Source of the DNA: Numida meleagris
Lineage: Eukaryota > Chordata > Aves > Galliformes > Numididae
NCBI RefSeq assembly: GCF_002078875.1
Contig: NC_034424.1
Coordinates: forward strand, 9,438,959 to 9,502,958
Direction: 5' to 3'
Length of the DNA: 64,000 bases
In this document: positions 51,771 through 62,814 of the stretch, one piece after another
Numbering within the stretch: position 1 is the stretch's first letter
Layout: every line of letters starts with the position of its first letter
Translations under genes and position numbers: made by a program
Notes under the pieces: model-generated
The model's database searches: none
What the model was told of the DNA's origin: nothing
The model's input: only the letters and a program-made list of their open reading frames with translations

Positions 51771-54735
51771 ACAGGTTGTTACGTACTGCGTTTTGGTAAA
51801 TGAAAGGACTTCCTCAAAAAGGCAAAGATTAAAAAAGGGCAAACGGAACTATTTATTAAAATGTAATTAAGAGTACTGAAATTCCCAAAACTGGAATTTA
51901 TAGTAGACAGGGCTTGTTAGATAGCTAAACACTTTTTGGCTAGGGCATTAGGGCACTATAAAGGTTTGAATATGTAAAGGAGAGGGTCTGTAAGTTACAA
52001 TAGATAAGCCTAATATAAAAGAGGAGTAATAAAGTACCTTACTGTAATATTTTTTCTGAAATATTGTGTATACTGTACAAACCCCAAACAGAGATCCTTA
52101 ACAGAACCTTGGGCTGTAATATATATTTTGATTAGTGACATTAAATACATATACCAGGGGTTTCAGTGAATGTTTTTACTAAATGTTCTTCATGTTGTCT
52201 GCTATGCAGCAGTGCAAGTTTTACTGTTCATATAAAATATTTTAAAATATAACACTGTTCTTTATGAAACATATCATGACATCAGTTCAGGGTGTTTTAT
52301 AGATTTCCCACCCCACCTTTCCCTTAAACTGACAATTATGAATTCAAAGAAGTTTTTATGCACAATACCACGTGGATTTTTCATGAATGAAGTGGTCTGA
52401 GTGATGGCCGGTGGCTGTCACACGTATACAAGCAATTGCTGTTCTTTTTTTAGCTAGAATTACACTGAAAAAGGACAGCGAGCCTTTATGTTTTTCATGT
52501 CAGTATTATTCTTTGCTCTTCCCGGAGCGTGGAGCGCACTTCTGACAGAAGGACACGTTAAGATGTGGTGTCTGTGAGTGGCAAAGGAAAGAAAATCTTT
52601 CTCACGTTCTTTGCAAAATACGTTTGTTTTGGTTTTGTGTTCGTGTGTGTATTTTGATGATTAAAACCTGTAAGCAACTAGTACTCCAGAAAATAATTTG
52701 GTTAACTGAAATTAGAACAAGTTATTTAAATTATCAAGTGCTTGGTTTGGCTGTGCTACTTGTCAAGGCATCATTAAAGAAACTTATTTACTAGGACTCT
52801 TCTAATATGTAATTCGGTATGGCACTTTTGCCAAGCTAATCCTAAGTGAGAGAGTGGAATGGAAACTTTTATTTAGAGTCTTTCTGCTCTGTGAGAGACT
52901 TCATTCTGTGCAGGAGCGATGCTCGATAGAAACGGAATTCTCTGATTGCCTTACTGCGGTAACTCAGTGTGCAGCACTGCAATACTCCGGTTATTTAGCC
53001 TTGATGGGTTTTTGGTGCTGAACATGTAACTTAATATTGCAAGCACAGCCCTGACCAATAACACTCAGAAGCGAAGCACAAATATGCCCTGGAAGAAATG
53101 GCCAGATCATATCTAAAAGCAATATAAACTTATTTATAGTGAAGTCTCCTTAATATTTAATTATTACTTGAGTATTAGAGATGTTAAGACCAATGTATGA
53201 AAGTTCCTTTAGTCCTGCAGTTTGGCTTTTAGTTGAGGAGAATATCTGATCCTTAAATTGGTCTTGTTCTGAATTGTACTCGTTTAAAGGATGGCACAAA
53301 GACACTAAGCTGGTGGTCGCCCTGTGCATCGCTTCCCTTTGCCTGCTGGCAGACGGGGTTTAATCAGCATCATCACGTCTTTCAGATTTGCTCTCCTTTA
53401 TGGAAGGGGTAAGAACCATTTCCTTTGCAATCTGTATTACGTTGTGTGGGAAAATGCTTAAAAGAACTGGAGTCATTCTGAAAAATTATTTTAAAAACAG
53501 TATTTGTTTCGATGTGCCCCAGATTAGGTGAGAGTCCTCATTGCAAAATTGTCCTTTGCTTTTCTTTTTTTTCTTAAACAACTCCAAAAGTTCCTTAGAT
53601 AGCATTGCTAGGTGTAGTTAGAGAATTAGGTTTTCTGAAGAATTAAAAATCTTCCTGTAATATTTTCCCCTGGTGTCCTGTAATGTTTTATTTTAAAATT
53701 ATAAATTACATGTATAGGAAGTGATGTTGTTAGATTTTGGTGTGCAATAGTAAATGTGAAAAGACAGCGCATAAAGGACCAAAAGTGACAGAACTGTTGC
53801 CAAAAGGTGCCAGCCAACCACGTACACCTGTTTCTGTAAACTTGGTGCTTTCTCTTAAAATGACTTCAACAACCGAAGGACAAATGGGACATTTGGAGGG
53901 AAAGGTTATGGGGGGGTCATTCGCAGTAGGTTGCATTTGTAGACTGGAGGCCTGGCTGCTGACTTGAGCTCTGGTTGTTGGCTTGTCTGGAGGAACTGCC
54001 AAGTTAAACAATGGCATAACTGTCCCTGTTAATTTTGCTAAGGTGGTGGTTTCCTTTTTTGGGGGAAGAGGAGTGAAAGAAAAGGGCTGGTTCTTTCACC
54101 CCTGAGAAATTACCGTTTTTTACTCTTAAGTAAGAATTCTCTTTAAGGCTTTTTTAGATCCTCTTTAAGGAGAATTGGAATGGGTATGGCCTATTAATTA
54201 TTTGAGTTTAGAGGTTTTTGTTTTGAAGACCTTATACTACCAAATGCTGAATGTAACTGCCATAAATTTCAGGAAAAAAAGCCACGATCCTGTTTCCTGT
54301 AGGTGAGTTTCTGGTGAGCACAGTGTCGGTTCGTCGTGCTTGGAAACGTTAACGTTCTTTAAGCCAAATTAGAGCGGAAGTTTGAGAACTGACTGCTGCG
54401 TTAAAACGGCAGCGTGTAGAGGAAGGCTGGTGGGGCAGAAAAGGAGCAGCAGGAAAAGGCAGACCTGTTTAGCAGCAAAGATTCAAGCAAGTGAAGCATG
54501 TGTGTGTGAAATCGAGTGTAACTTATGTGGCTGTGCTGCAGCACCGACTGTGCAGCCTTAGGCTGGCAGCAGGACGGGAGAGCCGGAGCAGCAGGACAGG
54601 GCGGGCGGGCAGCTCTGAGCTGGGTAACAGCTGGTGCCTTGGTTGAGCCTGTACTACTGGAGAATTAACCTCTGCTGAGTTCGTAGTGTGTGTTCTGTAC
54701 CTTTTAATTGTGCTTTACCTCTATTTAAAAGCTTT
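51771..54735. other. AT-rich non-coding stretch after GAPVD1
   Basis: About 3 kb without a credible exon. It may be the distal part of a long GAPVD1 3' UTR or intergenic DNA. No coding exon of MAPKAP1, the human neighbour, was recognised on either strand. Confidence 0.4.
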
Positions 54736-54737
54736 GT

Positions 54738-54900
54738 ACTGCCTCTCCTGTTTGAAACTGGTAAAGCCTTTATACGTCTAAATCAGTGAGCTTGCACAAT
54801 CTTGTACACAGGAAATCCATCTTGTCTCTAACGTGATTATTCATGTATTATTCTGTAAAATCTGATTAAAAGGAGAGCAGTTGACCTGGCTGGAGTCCCT
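54738..54900. promoter_or_regulatory. Non-coding element, copy A of a duplicated pair
   Basis: An AT-rich element with a diverged second copy at 59896-60060 in the same orientation. Shared blocks in order: CTCTCCT, TCTAAAT, GAGCTTGC/AAGCTTGC, ATCTTGTCT, a CATGTATTAT/GCATTATATC block, and CTGATTAAAA followed by GAGCAGTT. It sits at the left edge of the TAAT-rich non-coding domain. Regulatory function is inferred. Confidence 0.5.
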
Positions 54901-55169
54901 GTTTCTGTGCTGTGCCCGTGGGCCTCTGGCGCGGGGACAGCACAGCGCAACGCGCCGGGACCGGGAGCAGCTGCTGGAGCAGGGGAAAGCCGGCTGCCTG
55001 CTGCTGGGGAGCTGCTGCGTCGGTGGGAGCTTCCTGCAGTCACCGTTCTCAGTGCTGGCAGCGGGCAGGAAGCAGCGCCTGAAAGAGCACTCTGCTACGT
55101 GCATTCCCTTTTTCAGCTTTGGAAAAACGGCAGAATTGAGTAATTAGCGTTCTCTGGCGGAGGGCCGGG

Positions 55170-55460
55170 TACAGAACTGCAGGATCCCGTGCGTAACGCG
55201 GGAACGGAGCAGGCCCAACAGCGCGCGGCGCCCGAGCCCTCCCGGCGCGCGGAGGCCGCGTTCGGGGCGGAGCTGCCCCCTGGCGGCCGCGCGGGGCGGT
55301 GCAGCACAGCCCGGCTCTGCGGGCGGCACGGCGGCGGTCCCCGCACGGCCCGGCCCGGCCCGGCCCCCCCAGCGGCGCAGCCCCGGGAGCGGAGCGAGGT
55401 CGGTTCTGCCGCCCGGTGCGGCCGCTGAGCGCGGGGCCGCCGTGAGCGCGGTCCGCGCCG
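55170..55460. promoter_or_regulatory. Isolated CpG island with a CTCF-like core
   Basis: A compact, very CpG-rich segment flanked by AT-rich elements and far from any recognised gene start. TGCCCCCTGGCGGCC at 55274-55288 fits the CTCF core GCCCCCTGGTGGC with one transition. A (GGCCC)n-like run lies at 55345-55370. It could be a boundary element or the promoter of an unrecognised transcript. ORFs in it are GC artefacts. Confidence 0.5.
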
Positions 55461-55479
55461 TGTTATTGACCTTGATTCT

Positions 55480-55735
55480 CTCTCATTTGCATCCGGCATT
55501 TTTCATCCTCTGGAATATGGTGTTTGGGGACCTTTCCATCATTAAGTGGATTTACAGCAATTTCCTTATGTGTTTTCTCCAAGGGATTCTGTTATGAGAG
55601 GCACATTAAATCTCCATTAATACCTCATTATCCGACTGATAAGATTACCATGATAATGAGGCAGAAATTCTAATTGTTTCACTTCTTATTGTGCCTTTCA
55701 TTAAATCATATACCTGGAAGTTGCCGTTGGAGCGA
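55480..55735. promoter_or_regulatory. TAAT-rich putative conserved element with 10-bp inverted repeat
   Basis: About 250 bp of AT-rich sequence with repeated ATTAA, TTAAT and CATTA cores between two GC-rich segments. It contains the perfect inverted repeat CCTCATTATC (55623-55632) and GATAATGAGG (55652-55661). No coding potential. It is called regulatory from composition and motif density only. Confidence 0.45.
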
Positions 55736-56159
55736 GGAGCTGCAGCCCCTGGGTTGGAGCCCGTTCCTGTGTGCTGCCCGTGGCCCCTGGGGGTGTTGGC
55801 ACAGCGGGGACCCCCCGGCCTCCTCCTCCTGCTGCTGCTGCTTGCCCATGGCTCTTGGGCTGCATAGGGCCGGTGCCCGCCTGGCTGGCTGAGCACAGCA
55901 CGCTGTGGGGCAGTGCAGCAGGATGAGAATAGGCTCACAGGGGTTGGTGGCTGCCAGGCTGCGGGACTTGGGCTCTGGTGATGCTGGCACCACTCTCCTC
56001 TCCGTCAGTAACTGCAGCGCTCTCTCAGAGGCTCAGGCGTGGGCCCTGTCCCTGGCAATTACCCTCCCCTGGGCCTAGCATGGCCTTAGCGCCTGCTCAC
56101 GTGCCAGGGCCGTGGCTTCTCACTGCTCTTTCCTGAGGGCTTCCAGGTGCAGGGGTGTA

Positions 56160-56345
56160 CAGCGTGTCACAGCCTCCTTTGAGCTGTTACAGCCCATCAG
56201 GTCAATGATCCATGAACTAAAAAGTCTCTAAGCAGGAGCAATTATTGTCTATCATGTGTCAAAGGCGCCTGTATTGACCCCGATAGATGGAGCCATTATG
56301 GCCTGTTGAGTCAACGATCCATGAACCTCAGTCCCTGGGAGTGGA
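56160..56345. promoter_or_regulatory. Putative conserved element with repeated 17-mer
   Basis: GTCAATGATCCATGAAC at 56201-56217 recurs as GTCAACGATCCATGAAC at 56310-56326 (one mismatch). Between them lie GAGCAATTATTGTC and a TATTGACC string. It is an AT-balanced island in a GC-rich surround. Confidence 0.4.
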
Positions 56346-57009
56346 GGTCCTGCCTCACTGTGCTGGCACGGCCTGTCCCCCGAGATGAGCTGCGTTGTGT
56401 CCGCGTGGCCAATCCCCCTGTTCTGGGTGGCTTCTCTCCCTCTGCTGGGCAGGGCCTGGACCAGGCTGGTGGCAGCTGTGGGGACAAGGATGGGGAGACG
56501 GAGCCCTGGCCTCGTGTTAGTGCCCCTACCCGTGCTGCTCATGTCTGGATCTGTAGTGGCAAATAGTGTTATCCTGCACAAGTGGAATTGGTTAGGCTCC
56601 TCCTGCGCTAACAAGGCGATGTCTCCATAGTAACCAGCGCATTTGGAGGGCAGGAGGCACAGGGGAGACAAAGCCTGCGCAGGAACGGCGGCCGAGCCCA
56701 CAGCACACGGCCCAGCAGGGGCGATGCGTTCCCCCGTGATGCTGCTCCGGCCCCGCTGCAGTCCTGCAGGGAGCTGGGTCCAATGGTGCAGCCCTGGTGC
56801 TTGTTGTGGCCGCGCAGCAGCAGGGCGATGGCTGTGGCAGGGTGAGGTCCTGGCACTGACCTGCTGAACCACGGCCACCCACGTGCCTGTGGTCTGGCTG
56901 TGCTGCAGCAGCTGTGCCAGGCAGGTGTGGGGCTGGCGGGGCCCTGCCGTGCTGCCCACCCTGCCAGCAGCATGGCCACGTCCCCGTGTCGCCAGCAGAG
57001 CCACTGGGC

Positions 57010-57300
57010 TGGGGTTAATCAACATTCATTCATGTTTCCAAGTGTAAATTGAGCATTTGTTTAATTACGTGTAAGTAGCAATACATTCTGGCCATTATCT
57101 AAATCACTATTTTATTTCCTGGATGTGGTTTCATAATGCTGGGTTTGTGCTCCAGCCTCTGCATCATTAACAGAGAAGAGTTAATGAATATAAAAGCGTA
57201 AAGGCTAATTACACTTTAATTTACAATCATGGTCTCATTTTGGGACCACATGAAATCTGTTTTGAAAACAATTAAAAAAAAAATCCCAGTGAAGGTCTGT
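57010..57300. promoter_or_regulatory. TAAT-rich putative conserved element
   Basis: Dense homeodomain-type cores (TTAATCAACATTCATTCATG, TTTAATTACG, GTTAATGAATAT, GGCTAATTACAC) in about 290 bp, with abrupt GC-rich borders on both sides. No ORF or repeat similarity. Confidence 0.4.
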
Positions 57301-57419
57301 CTGGTGAGCAGCGGGGTTTTGGCACTCAGTGAGCGGTGCCAGCAGTGGGGCACGGTGTGCGGGGCCGGGGCTGCCCTGGGTACAGAGCAGAGAGGAACGT
57401 AAAGCTGAGCCTGAGTGGA

Positions 57420-57560
57420 GAGCACAGTTCACCTGAAGGAGACAAAGATTTATAGGGCTGCAGATGTTGAAAGCAAAATTCAGCAGGACTGCTGACTCGA
57501 GCACTTTGCAGTATTTACAATTACTGGAGATATAATGGTGTGCTTTGCGGGAGCGGGGCT
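57420..57560. promoter_or_regulatory. Putative conserved element
   Basis: AT-balanced island (around GACAAAGATTTATAGG and TTTACAATTACTGGAG) between GC-rich stretches. Weak evidence, from composition only. Confidence 0.3.
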
Positions 57561-58359
57561 GGAGCAGAGGAGGAATCGGAGCCCAGATATCGCGGGGTGA
57601 CGCGATCTGAAATTGAGGCTTGTAGCACAAGAGGCGAAGGAGAGCAGCTTAGGGCTCCAGTTCTGCTGTGACACCTGCGGGGACTGCGCTTGTGGACTGG
57701 TGTGCATGTGTACATGCGGGTGTGCACCTCCACTGCTGTGGTGGCAGCAGGTGAATATCTCTGTGTTTCCTTCATTGTTCTGATTCTCTCAAAAATGAAA
57801 AAAAAACTGAGTGCCGACTTCAGGAGGGAGTGGGGCCTGTTCTTCGTGCTGGGCTGGCTGCCTGCAGCGGAAATAAATCTCCCCAAGAAAACCACTTTGC
57901 TCTCACAATTTCAATCCAGCAGGGCATAGTGGCATCACTCACTTCTTGTTTTATTTAGCTGATAATCCTTTATTGGGCCGGCAGAGCTCTGTGGGAGCAC
58001 AGTGCTGTTCCAGGGCTGCGGGCAGTGATGTCTGTGAGCAGATCTGTGCTGGGGCTGCAACCCGAACAAGGACAGGACATGTCCTACTGCTCCCAGGCAG
58101 TTCTGGAGGCAGCTCTGGGCCATCTGCTCAGGGTTTTGAGGACTCAGCACTCACGGTGGCCCAGAGGCTCTGCAAATGCCGCTGCTGGTGATGAATGTGC
58201 TGAGCCCCGGACGAGGGGGCTCCGCCAACACTGGGGCATGGTGTGGGGCCGTGAGCTGCTGAGCCTAGCGCTTGGCCATCCCCGCTGCCCTCCCCCTTCT
58301 GGCACCAGAGCTCTGTGCAGCTGAAACCCTTCCGAGTCCCTCAGACAGGTTTGTCATCC

Positions 58360-58515
58360 ACTTGTCACTGAGCAGCAAGGCCGTGTCACTAATGAACACA
58401 TCCAGCGCTCTGAGTGCCTGCAGTTGCTAATTGAAAGCATTCACAATTGGGAATTAATGTGGGTTAGGCGCACTCACTGCACTAATAAAGATTTGCCTTT
58501 CAAAAGCCTCTGTCT
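58360..58515. promoter_or_regulatory. Putative conserved element
   Basis: Contains GTCACTAATGAACAC, TTGCTAATTGAAAGC, GGGAATTAATGTGG and CACTAATAAAGATTTG: four TAAT cores in about 120 bp within GC-rich sequence. Confidence 0.4.
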
Positions 58516-58739
58516 GCTGAAGGCGGCAGCGGGGCGGTGCTGGGGAGCAGCACTGTTGGCCCAGTGGCACCACACTGCACAGTGTGCCCCATCCACACCA
58601 TGTCCTGCTGCGGGCAGTGCTGCAAAGTTCTCGGTGCTGTGTGGGCAGCCTGTGCCCTCCAGCAGCAGCTGTGGCTGAGGTGGCTGCTCTGCACAGCACA
58701 GGCCGTTCTCCCAGTCCCCACTGCCCCGGTGTTACTGGT

Positions 58740-59010
58740 CGTGGGTTTGTATTTACTTCAGATCGCGGATGGAAGTGTTGAATGTCACCATTCGATGACG
58801 ATTCCCCATTGACAGCCGCTTTCTGAGAGCTGTCAGTCAGTAGGTTCCTAATCCTTTTAATATGTGCTCTATTGATATTACATAGAGCTAATTTTTTAAT
58901 CAAAACGTCATGTACTATTAAATCAAATGCCTAACAGGACCTGCGCGTACCGCCGCTCCTCAGTGACTTTCATTAGTTACACTTTTAAATTCGGAGAACA
59001 AACCCAAATT
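58740..59010. promoter_or_regulatory. Putative conserved element with TALE (TGACAG/CTGTCA) and TAAT sites
   Basis: TTGACAGCC near 58810 and AGCTGTCAGTCAG near 58829 provide paired TGACAG-type TALE homeodomain sites. They are followed by CCTTTTAATATG, TTTTTTAATCAAAAC and TATTAAATCAAATG. Non-coding; sharp composition borders. Confidence 0.45.
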
Positions 59011-59895
59011 TTTTGATGAGCCCCAGTTAGCTGCGAGCTGTGCTAGCGGGCACCAGCAGCACTGCCTTCCTGCAGTGACTGGATCTGTGCTCAGCTCTTC
59101 AGCTGCGTTCTGCAGCACTGGTGTTGGCTGGAGGGGATCCCAGCGCAGCGCTGGTGCTCAGGAGCGCGGCGGGGGCCCTCGGTGCTGCAGGCACTGTGCT
59201 GCGTGCCGCAGTCTTCTGCTCCATGGCACCAGTAGCTCTAGGTGGGCTTCTGCAGTGAGGTGGGTCCTGAGGCTGTGGTACCCACGTGTCCAGTGGTGGA
59301 TCCCGGCCACAGGGATATGGGGACACGGACACGGGGCTGGGTGAGTGGCGTGGCCCCGCTGCCACCTGTGCTGGGTGAGGAGCGGGGCAAGGGCACTTCA
59401 CGGTTAACGGCCCGGTGGGGAAATGGGAATTTTCTTCCTGTATTGGATGCAGCCTCTGACCTGAAAACAACCAATCCAGCCTCTCCTGGACGCGGAGCAC
59501 GCACAGGCGTGCAAATGCGAGATGACAGCCCATGGCACACCAATATGGTTACCAGCTGTCCGGCCGCCATGGGCCGTGCTGTCCTGGACACAGGTGCAGC
59601 CGGGGAGGGGATGCAGGTGGGGGCAGGGAGGGGCGGGCGGGGGCACACTGCCCATTGCCACGGGCTGAGCATCCACACCGCCCCCACATCTCGAGGGGCC
59701 CCTGGCAGCCGTGCCCCCGGCTGCACAGCAGCCTCATGAAAAGCTCTGATTCTGGAGAGCAGCCATTGTTTGTGCACCTCCCTTAATTCCTGGGCTAACT
59801 TCTTCCTCCCATCCCCTCGCAGCATCTCCCTGCTTGGTCTCTGAGCTGCGGGACCCGCGGTGGGGGTGGTGGAACCCCATGCTGGGGCTTTGCCA

Positions 59896-60060
59896 TGTCT
59901 CTCCTCTTCAGATCAAGCAACTCTTTGTAAATCTAAATTAATAAGCTTGCCCGGCTATAGACAGAGGAACACGTACTGTATCTTGTCTTTGTCGATCAAT
60001 GCATTATATCATCCCATAAAACTGATTAAAAAGCAGAGCAGTTCATCTCGCCAGGTTCCA
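59896..60060. promoter_or_regulatory. Non-coding element, copy B of a duplicated pair
   Basis: Second copy of the 54738-54900 element, same orientation, about 5.16 kb away. The blocks CTCTCCT, ATCTAAAT, AAGCTTGC, ATCTTGTCT, CATTAT and CTGATTAAAAAGCAGAGCAG align in order with only small gaps. Confidence 0.5.
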
Positions 60061-60235
60061 CGTCTCAACATTATAAATTTCATATTATGGTTAATGATTG
60101 TCAGTGCAGACGGAGTACATGCAAGCTGATCAGTATTGTAGTTTATAATTAATTATTGAAGTGTTGCTGCAGAGGACACCAAGGAGGGGGTGGCTGCTGA
60201 TTAGCAATTTGTTCTCTCTAAAACACCGAAGGAGC
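60061..60235. promoter_or_regulatory. Putative conserved element with TALE/HOX composite site
   Basis: Directly abuts copy B. Contains ATGATTGTCAG (60094-60104), one mismatch from the PBX-MEIS composite TGATTGACAG over its core, and the 12-bp palindrome ATAATTAATTAT (60145-60156). Confidence 0.4.
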
Positions 60236-60499
60236 GATGGGAATGGTGTGTGCCTGGCACTGCTGGCAGAGGGGTGGCTGCTGGCACACAGAGCTCCGCT
60301 GGGACCAGCACCACCGCTGCGTGCATGTGGCCCTGTGGCAGTGGGCGGTTGGCCATGGTGCATGCTGAGCCCATTCCCCAGCCCTGCGTGAGTGGTGCCA
60401 CATTTGTGCCCGAGGCCCAGGGCTCTGCTCCGCAGCCCCACAGCCCCGGCCCTGTCTCACCGCTGTGTGCTCTTCCCACAGCTGGCACCGGTTTTTATC

Positions 60500-60690
60500 C
60501 AGAGATGGGAAAGGCAGAAATTCTGCAGGAGAGGAAAAAAAACAACCCCAAAGTTCCATTAAAGGCGAACTACCATTGGCAAGTGTGCACTGTAATTGGA
60601 TTAGGTCTTTATCAGATCTTCCCATTTGCGGAGGCGTGAGCAGTCCCGGGGCTGCGCAGAGTCAATCAGCGAGGCCGGGGGGGGCCGTCT
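60500..60690. promoter_or_regulatory. Putative conserved element with PBX site
   Basis: AT-rich core (CTGTAATTGGATTAGG, TTTATCAGATC) followed by GTCAATCA at 60661-60668, the reverse complement of the PBX octamer TGATTGAC. No coding potential. Confidence 0.4.
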
Positions 60691-61079
60691 GCTCCTCCGC
60701 GGGGGTGCCGGCTGATCGAGGGGATTTAGCTTTTATTGACTAATAATAATGTTTTACAAAGGGAGAAGCGGGGCCCTGCGCCAAAGGAAAGTGTCTGAGC
60801 TCGCAGAGCGACTGGCTCACAGCGGCGGTTTGTGTTTGTTTATTTTCCATTCCCGGGTTTATCACGGTGCTGATTTCAATCCCCCAGCAGCGAAGCAATG
60901 AGAAGCACCAAACTGGAATGCAAACGGCCACGTTTCCCCAGAAGACGGTTTTCTGTGTGAGTGAAAGCTTCCAAATGGCATGGTGGGAGGGCAGCGCTCG
61001 GAAAGGGGCATCTGCAGCGCCCGACTGCAGAGCAGCGCGTCCCCGCATCCCCAGCCCTTCGAGCAGCCCAGTGTGTGAG

Positions 61080-61270
61080 AACGTATGGTAAAAGGATATT
61101 AAAGCCTAGGACAAGATTGACATGGAAATATAGTGTTTAAATATTTTCTCTCAGAAACCCAGATGCTTAACAGTTTGTAGTACAGACAAATTTTATCATT
61201 TTAGAAAGAATTAGCTTTGAAACGTTCTTTGTGTGTACCCACTGGGTTAACACATGGGTCAGCAAGGCAG
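61080..61270. promoter_or_regulatory. Putative conserved element
   Basis: About 190 bp of AT-rich, non-repetitive sequence (GACAAGATTGACATGG, GTTTAAATATTTTC, AATTTTATCATTTTAG) between GC-rich segments. Composition-based call. Confidence 0.3.
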
Positions 61271-61614
61271 CAGGTCATGGTACTAGTGTTCATGGTACCC
61301 CCACTCATGCCACTGCCGTGCTGCAGGCTGGGGCAGGGACGGGACTGTGAGCACACGGCTCCCCACGGTCCTCCTATCCCCTTGTGCCGCTGGGACGAGT
61401 GTGGAGTCCCCGCTCCACCCCACATGGAGCTGCCCCAGCCCCAGGCATGGGGACGGGGATGGCCGGAACAGGGCCAGGATGGGGTCAGGATGGGGCTGTG
61501 GCACTGTGTGCGCATGCTGTGCGGTGCCGGAGGGCTGCAGGCAGCGGCCTCAAGGTGGCACGCTGGGAGTGGGAACCACGCTGCAGAACAAAGGCGGCTG
61601 CGTGCAGCCCAGCC

Positions 61615-61698
61615 TGCAGCTCATCCTGCCGCTCATCCTGCACCTCACCCCACAGCTCACCCTGCAGCTCACCCTGCAGCTCACCCTGCAGCCCCAGC
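61615..61698 (+). repeat. 12-bp minisatellite, about seven units
   Basis: Tandem units CTGCAGCTCACC and close variants (CTGCAGCTCATC, CTGCCGCTCATC, CTGCACCTCACC, CCACAGCTCACC). The last three full units are identical, pointing to recent homogenisation at one end. Shadow ORFs across it encode four-residue repeats and are rejected as genes. Confidence 0.85.
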
Positions 61699-62189
61699 CT
61701 GGCCCCAGCTGCAGAGCCAGCACCTGCTCTGGGCAGGAACACGGTGCAACGCTGACAGCCAAACCCCATGGTTATCTGGATGGTGTCATCGCAGATGAGC
61801 AGCATGAAAAGGAGCTGTCCGTGCACGAGGAATTGGGTGACTCTGTAGCACCCGTGCTGGGGCACTGGCATGTGCTTTCCTGCTGGTGCCAGCGTTAGTC
61901 CCACATCATTCCCTCCTGTGCACACATCGGTGCAACGTGCTGGCTGCTGGTGGGGCCGTGAGCGGTGCGCACTCTCAGGCAGAGGTGGCACAGCTCCAGG
62001 CAGAGCTCCCAGGCTGTCTGTGTCATCAGCGCTCGCATGGCCCCGTGGTGGCAAAGTTTTGCCCATCTCATTTGGTGCCAACCCGCGCCTGCGGCCGCCC
62101 GCACCATGCCAGCTGTGTGCCTGCTCCATGCCGGGGCTGTCCTGCAATTACTGCGTGCTGGGGGGAGCTGCTTGGTGCTGCTGCCTTGA

Positions 62190-62600
62190 CATTGAGACCT
62201 AAATTTGCCATAAAACCAAATGGATGCATACACCCACATTTCTGAGGCTTTTAGTTCAGCAACAAGTGAATCCATCAAAGCCCAGCACCTAATTTAATAG
62301 CAATAATGAAAGGTGTGCGTCACTATTAATTTAAGCACTTCAACATTAGCCTTGCACTTAGAAACCAGCAAGGCAGAGCTATTTACAAATGAATGTACCG
62401 GGGCAATAAATTGAAAGTACTGGTTTGACCTGCGGTGGCTGCTTTTTCATTTATACTCAGATACATTTCTATAGAGGAATTTACTCCCGTCTCTTTAGCG
62501 AGGCCTCCCTAATTAAGTTGAAGTGGCAGTGGAAGTGTGGCAGTAAGTGTAGAAAGAAGCGGCTAAAAATGTATTTAATTCATTATAAATAATCTTTGAT
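62190..62600. promoter_or_regulatory. Largest TAAT-rich putative conserved element
   Basis: About 400 bp of AT-rich unique sequence. Cores include CCTAATTTAATAGC, CACTATTAATTTAAGC, CCCTAATTAAGTTG and GTATTTAATTCATTATAAAT, with the surround reverting to GC-rich. No ORF or transposon. Confidence 0.45.
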
Positions 62601-62814
62601 ACCAGAAGGTTGGATAAAGGTTTGCAGTATCAGAGCAGGCTGCCGAGGAGGCCAAGGAGATTGCTCGTGAGCAGCAAAAGCATTTGCATGGCTGGGTTTG
62701 ACCTCGTCACACCGAGGGAAGGAGCTGCGGGTGGAAGGGGGGGCTGCCGGCACCAGAGCTGGCAGTGGGACGGGTGGGGGCTGCAGCGTGGGGTGCCGGC
62801 TCTCTGCTGCGCGT

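Noticed and set aside
56252..57025. 257-aa minus-strand ORF in the non-coding block
   Set aside because: Begins and ends in GC-rich filler, crosses an element with repeated non-coding motifs, no domain, no splice-consistent partner.
61217..61798. ORFs across the 12-bp minisatellite (for example 193 aa)
   Set aside because: Their repeat content is simply the minisatellite translated in several frames.
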